A stretch of DNA of 64,000 nt from NCBI RefSeq assembly GCF_039982735.1, contig NZ_JBDWXV010000020.1, positions 140,063 through 204,062 on the forward strand, read 5' to 3'. Under the pieces are notes generated by a model. The model saw nothing but the letters and a program-made list of their open reading frames with translations. It searched no databases and was not told where the DNA came from. Numbering within the stretch: position 1 is the stretch's first letter; each line of letters starts with the position of its first letter. Both the position numbers and the translations under genes were made by a program. The stretch is from Saccharospirillum sp039982735. Lineage in GTDB: Bacteria > Pseudomonadota > Gammaproteobacteria > Pseudomonadales > Natronospirillaceae. Shown in pieces: positions 60,948 to 64,000 of this stretch.

Positions 60948-61400
60948 TCACTCAAGATCAGGGCACATCGCTTGGTTATAATAATCGTTCACTGTCTGGT
61001 GACCCGCAACCATGATCGAGTCGAAAACCCATTTCCCATTCTCTTTAATATAATACAGTGAAAGTGACTTTGGTCGCTTCTGATCATCCAAACCATTAAT
61101 CGTCAGACACCCTTCAGAAGTGCCCATTTTTTCAAAGTGACTGTGCTCTGTCTGTATTTTTTTTGCCAGGTTCTCAAAATAGGGACTTCGCAACTCTTGT
61201 GGCATGTTTTCCTGAGCCTGACGAGTCCGTGCTACATACTCGTCTGAAATCATCGCTTCAGTAGCCAAAGTATAGTCTTCAACTACCAGCGATCTGAACT
61301 CTTGGAACGTCTCATATAGACTATCTCGGTGTGTTTCGGCTTCAGAAGAAGTCGTGCAAGCGGAAAGGAAGAACACATAAATCAGAAGCCATAATCTCAT
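60948..61400 (-). CDS. Lipoprotein, candidate immunity protein of the Hcp-linked effector
   Basis: 150 residues from the ATG at 61400, chosen because AAAGGA lies six bases upstream and a clean lipoprotein signal results (MRLWLLIYVFFLSAC, lipobox LSAC). The mature part looks NTF2-like (SLSLYYIKENGKWVFDSIMV). It follows the unknown 143-residue gene by 10 bp on the same strand. It is clearly paralogous to the lipoprotein at 62712-63194 (shared RSP-FENLA, SHFE, GCLTINGL, SLSLYY, WVFD-IM). Periplasmic lipoproteins directly after T6SS effectors often protect against them; that role here is inference. Confidence 0.7.
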   Translation of the reverse strand: MRLWLLIYVFFLSACTTSSEAETHRDSLYETFQEFRSLVVEDYTLATEAMISDEYVARTRQAQENMPQELRSPYFENLAKKIQTEHSHFEKMGTSEGCLTINGLDDQKRPKSLSLYYIKENGKWVFDSIMVAGHQTVNDYYNQAMCPDLE

Positions 61401-61410
61401 TGTCATTCCT

Positions 61411-61842
61411 TTATCGAATGTATTGTTGAAGTTCATGTTCAATTTGTGCGTTTCTTCCTGATAAGAACCTGGCAGCTTTACATACTAAGCCGCTGCAGCT
61501 CTGGATTAGTTCAAATACATCGATGCTACCGCTAACAGAAACCCTTGTACCGATAGCAAAGTCGAATGAACCTGTGTAGTCGAATGCACCATCACTTCCG
61601 CCGCTAAAACTGACGGTTGCTCGTCTCAGCTTTAGGCCCAGCCCTTCCAAAGCCGGACTGCCAGTGAATACAAGACTATCACCCACAGTTCCTACGAGCC
61701 TAACTTGACCGGTTTGATCTACAATAATTGAATAATTGCTTCCTGAATAGACGATCGCAGCAGTCACATCTCCATCGGTGTCGTAGGCAAGCTGAATTAT
61801 CTTTGCAATTGTAATCTTTACCTGTAGCTCAGTAGCAGCCAT
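61411..61842 (-). CDS. Unknown protein encoded directly after hcp; candidate T6SS effector
   Basis: 143 residues from the ATG at 61842 (AAGGAA eight bases upstream). No signal peptide, as expected for a T6SS cargo. The first 100 residues alternate Val/Ile/Ser/Gly strands (AIVYSGSNYSIIVDQTGQVRLVG; FSGGSDGAFDYTGSFDFAIG). The C-terminal about 40 residues form an amphipathic helix with two Cys (LIQSCSGLVCKAARFL). It lies 51 bp after the hcp stop and 10 bp before the lipoprotein gene. I do not recognise the family; a membrane-acting or periplasmic toxin would fit the context. Confidence 0.65.
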   Translation of the reverse strand: MAATELQVKITIAKIIQLAYDTDGDVTAAIVYSGSNYSIIVDQTGQVRLVGTVGDSLVFTGSPALEGLGLKLRRATVSFSGGSDGAFDYTGSFDFAIGTRVSVSGSIDVFELIQSCSGLVCKAARFLSGRNAQIEHELQQYIR

Positions 61843-61893
61843 GAGTACATTTCCTTTTGATGTGGCTGAAAGGACCAATTCGGCCCTTTCAGT

Positions 61894-62379
61894 TTATCGT
61901 CCTTCATTCCATGAGTCGAAGTGACTGATATTACCATCAAGATAAGTATGTGTGATTTTCTCATACCGCAATGATATATTTTCGATGTGCGGTATTCTTT
62001 CCAGGGCTACATCTTTGGTATTGGCCATTCCTGGTGAGTATGAGTTGATCTTCACACCTTCAAGTTCATGCTGATAATACTCAACTTCCTGCCCTGAGTC
62101 GTCAATCTTATACCAGCGGATAACGGCATTCTTTAGTTTCTGGCCGTTACAGCATGCTTTAAACAGGTATGGAGATGATTCATCGAATGCCTTTACCAGC
62201 CGAATCGCACCATGCTTTCGTGTGCCCGTGAGTTCGCCAGTATCATTGTCGGTAGGAATATAAATGGAATGGTCAAACTCTATCAGTTCGATAGAACCCT
62301 CTCGTCCCGTGACGTTTACAGAGCCTCTGATGTCATTTCCTTGTTCGTCTTGCAACCATAAATATGCTGGTATCGCCAT
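61894..62379 (-). CDS. hcp: Type VI secretion system tube protein Hcp (orphan)
   Basis: 161 residues from the ATG at 62379 (GGGA just upstream; an in-frame TTG at 62397 is less likely). Full-length match to the Hcp1 family: MAIPAYLWLQDEQGNDIRGS, IPTDNDTGELTGTRKHG, SSPYLFKACCNGQKLKNAVIRWYKIDDSGQEVEYY, and IENISLRYEKITHTYLDGNISHFDSW. Hcp forms the hexameric rings of the T6SS tube and carries small effectors in its lumen. No other T6SS structural gene is in the window, so this is an auxiliary hcp locus dependent on a machine elsewhere. Confidence 0.93.
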   Translation of the reverse strand: MAIPAYLWLQDEQGNDIRGSVNVTGREGSIELIEFDHSIYIPTDNDTGELTGTRKHGAIRLVKAFDESSPYLFKACCNGQKLKNAVIRWYKIDDSGQEVEYYQHELEGVKINSYSPGMANTKDVALERIPHIENISLRYEKITHTYLDGNISHFDSWNEGR

Positions 62380-62711
62380 ATCCCTATTCCCTTTCAATGG
62401 TTTGAATTCGTACGAAAAGAGAGACTATTGAGGTTGATTGCCAGTTGCAATGATGACCATTATGACGTTGGATTATTTATGAGTGACTTCACATATAGTG
62501 TTTCAACGAAAAATCGCATGTGTCCGTTTCTTTTTTGGGCATAACTATGCTACATGTTCTGAAATAACGTTGAGTTGCCATGAATATTGTGAGTATATGC
62601 AAACTTGATCACATATTCCTTCACTTCTCTAAGGGTTCGCAGTGGTCACCGCGTAAGGTGTGCGTAATGTTATAGTAGAAAGGAAGCATTAACCCGATTT
62701 GGATTGAAAGT
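62380..62711. other. Divergent promoter region between hcp and the lipoprotein paralogue
   Basis: 332 bp, AT-rich, without a gene. A TATAGT at 62671-62676, 35 bp before the plus-strand ATG, could be a -10 element, but no convincing -35 stands before it. For hcp nothing certain was seen; a sigma-54 type GG-N10-GC element was looked for and not found with confidence. Confidence 0.4.
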
Positions 62712-63194
62712 ATGAAAGAAGTATCCGTAGTCGCTTCAATAACTCTGTTATTGGGAGGTTGCGCAGCTAATACCTCACACGAGGAGCAGCCATGTACTCT
62801 TTATCAGGAATTTCGAGACTTCCAGCATTTGGTTGAGACAGATCTGCCAACTGCCAAGAAGACCAAAGTGGCCGCTGACTATGTGAAGGTTATTGAAGAA
62901 GCCGATGCAAGAATGCCCGAAGAGTTCCGTAGCCCCTTCTTTGAGAATCTAGCCTACCAGTTTAAAACGGTGGACAGCCATTTCGAAGCTATAGACGGAA
63001 GCCAAGGGTGCCTAACCATCAATGGTCTTAACCAAGAAGGCGATCCTGAATCGCTGTCGCTGTATTACGTTCAAGAAAAGGGCGTCTGGGTGTTTGACTA
63101 CATTATGACAAGTGCTCACGAGAGTGTTCAGGAGTACTATGGAGAGGCTACCTGTCCAGAGGCCGGTGAGTATAGAAGTTCAGGTGTTCACTAA
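62712..63194 (+). CDS. Lipoprotein paralogous to the candidate immunity protein
   Basis: 160 residues with signal MKEVSVVASITLLLGGC (lipobox LGGC). The mature part matches the lipoprotein at 60948-61400 through most of its length (EFRSPFFENLA, SHFEAIDGSQGCLTINGL, ESLSLYYVQEKGVWVFDYIM). It lies on the other side of hcp on the opposite strand. Duplicated immunity genes around an effector are known in T6SS loci and give protection against variant toxins. Function remains inference. Confidence 0.7.
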   Translation: MKEVSVVASITLLLGGCAANTSHEEQPCTLYQEFRDFQHLVETDLPTAKKTKVAADYVKVIEEADARMPEEFRSPFFENLAYQFKTVDSHFEAIDGSQGCLTINGLNQEGDPESLSLYYVQEKGVWVFDYIMTSAHESVQEYYGEATCPEAGEYRSSGVH

Positions 63195-63421
63195 ATAAAA
63201 TAAGGGACAACGAATACTTGAGTGTGTCATCGAATCGGCGATTTTTTAACACAGACATGATCGTGCTACTCACTTGAATAGCTTGCTGAGACACCTACGG
63301 GATACAACTATCAGGAGCTGGATTTTGATAGTTTACGTTAATTAGCTTGGGGTCCCAGAAGTTCTATCGTAATGCTTACGTTGAGTATATTCGGTAATAA
63401 CCCCTTATTATTGGTGAAGAA

Positions 63422-63739
63422 ATGCGATACGTGATCGGAGTTTTGCTTCCCGTCTTAGCTCAAGCCCTATTCGTGATGATTGTGATAGCGATGAACACTG
63501 GAAATGGTTCCTGGGCTGGTTTAGCGGCATTGCTGCTTGCTATGTTTGCAATACCTGCAACGGGGCTGGCCAATCTTATTTACTTAAGGTCGCGCAGAGA
63601 CCGTCCCATCCTCTCTGTTATTGCACCTTGTTTCTTAATGGCGTTCGTCATGCCTTTTTTAACAATTATTCTACTTATGATAGGTTCACGGGGTCTGAGC
63701 CAGGCCGGTTGGCAAACACGGCTAGGAACAAATAGTTAA
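63422..63739 (+). CDS. Small membrane protein of unknown function
   Basis: 105 residues with three to four hydrophobic segments (VIGVLLPVLAQALFVMIVIAM; LAALLLAMFAIPATGLANLIYL; VIAPCFLMAFVMPFLTIILLMIG) and a basic loop SRRDRP. ATG start; upstream GAAGAA could serve for ribosome binding. No family recognised. It lies 227 bp after the lipoprotein on the same strand, so it may or may not share a transcript. Confidence 0.55.
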   Translation: MRYVIGVLLPVLAQALFVMIVIAMNTGNGSWAGLAALLLAMFAIPATGLANLIYLRSRRDRPILSVIAPCFLMAFVMPFLTIILLMIGSRGLSQAGWQTRLGTNS

Positions 63740-63861
63740 AATAAACACACACCCTCAGTGGCTATCATCGGTCTGCTGAGATACTCATGCCTCTAAACTA
63801 TCGAGATTACGACATTCATAGCTACCATTAATTGGTTTTGGTTGGGTGTCTTGGCAGCCCG

Positions 63862-63886
63862 TGATCTTCCCCCGATAAAATGGACA
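63862..63886. repeat. Terminal inverted repeat of an IS3-family element (one end)
   Basis: TGATCTTCCCCCGATAAAAT followed by GGACA lies just outside the transposase stop at 63897. A TG-start IS end rich in CCCC and ending TGGACA is common in IS3-family elements. The other end is outside the window. Confidence 0.5.
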
Positions 63887-63896
63887 CCTCGTCATT

Positions 63897-64000
63897 TCAA
63901 GCGACCATTCGCTCATATTCCACTGGTGAGCAATACCCGATTCCGGAGTGTAACCTCACCGCATTGTAGAACTTGTTTATATACCGTCCCAAAGCGCGAC
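63897..64000 (-). CDS. IS3-family transposase (OrfB), C-terminal end, truncated by window edge
   Basis: On the minus strand the frame from the window edge reads RALGRYINKFYNAVRLHSGI, then GYCSPVEYERMVA and a TGA at 63897-63899. The pattern Y-x3-FYN-x-xR-HS-x-xGY-SP is the C-terminal end of the IS3-family DDE transposase (integrase core domain). The rest of the gene is beyond base 64000. Confidence 0.85.
   Translation of the reverse strand, partial: RALGRYINKFYNAVRLHSGIGYCSPVEYERMVA

Noticed and set aside
1..64000. CRISPR arrays, tRNA and rRNA genes
   Set aside because: Looked for regularly spaced direct repeats and tRNA-like cloverleaf/TTCRA patterns; none could be supported by eye.

Overview
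The window looks like a chromosomal segment of a free-living, probably marine, gammaproteobacterium of the Oceanospirillales/Saccharospirillum type. This is an inference from protein families, gene order and the moderately high G+C of the first 50 kb; no rRNA or tRNA gene is present to confirm it.

Layout. 1-0.9 kb: end of a cation diffusion facilitator and a DUF3703 protein. 1.1-7.7 kb (minus): a sugar-uptake locus with a LacI regulator, ABC binding protein, two permeases and a GH2 glycosidase, but no ATPase. 7.9-19.6 kb: two operons that diverge around a GntR/HutC regulator. The minus arm encodes a LeuCD-like hydratase and a TRAP transporter. The plus arm encodes a tautomerase fused to an NTF2-like domain, an isocitrate-lyase-family lyase, an isochorismatase-fold amidase, two PuuE-like amidohydrolases and a flavoprotein. 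Two almost identical palindromes tie the arms together, and the enzymes can be read as a cyclic-imide (maleimide-type) degradation route. 19.8-30 kb: transporters (YrbG, CorA, EamA, SLC13, Na/Pi), a hybrid histidine kinase, a DUF917 protein and an HAD phosphatase. 30-36 kb: deoR-ugpQ-ugpC-ugpE-ugpA-ugpB for glycerol-3-phosphate uptake. 36.3-40.6 kb: sbcDC. Then come a chemoreceptor, a small coiled-coil protein, and a one-carbon block in which FdhA oxidises formaldehyde to formate and the NAD-linked FdsGBAD oxidises formate to CO2.

From about 50 kb the sequence becomes an AT-richer accessory region. It holds a complete type II CBASS operon (CapV phospholipase, DncV-like CD-NTase, Cap2, Cap3), an orphan secreted protein, GTAG-type REP hairpins, a group II intron inserted in a hairpin, a REP-associated tyrosine transposase with the remnant of a second copy, an orphan Hcp with a candidate effector and a lipoprotein (and a lipoprotein paralogue on the other side), and the end of an IS3-family element.

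The most interesting points are the putative imide-degradation regulon, the orphan Hcp/effector/lipoprotein module, a covarying three-way-junction repeat found three times, and the group II intron that splits a hairpin derived from a transposase remnant.
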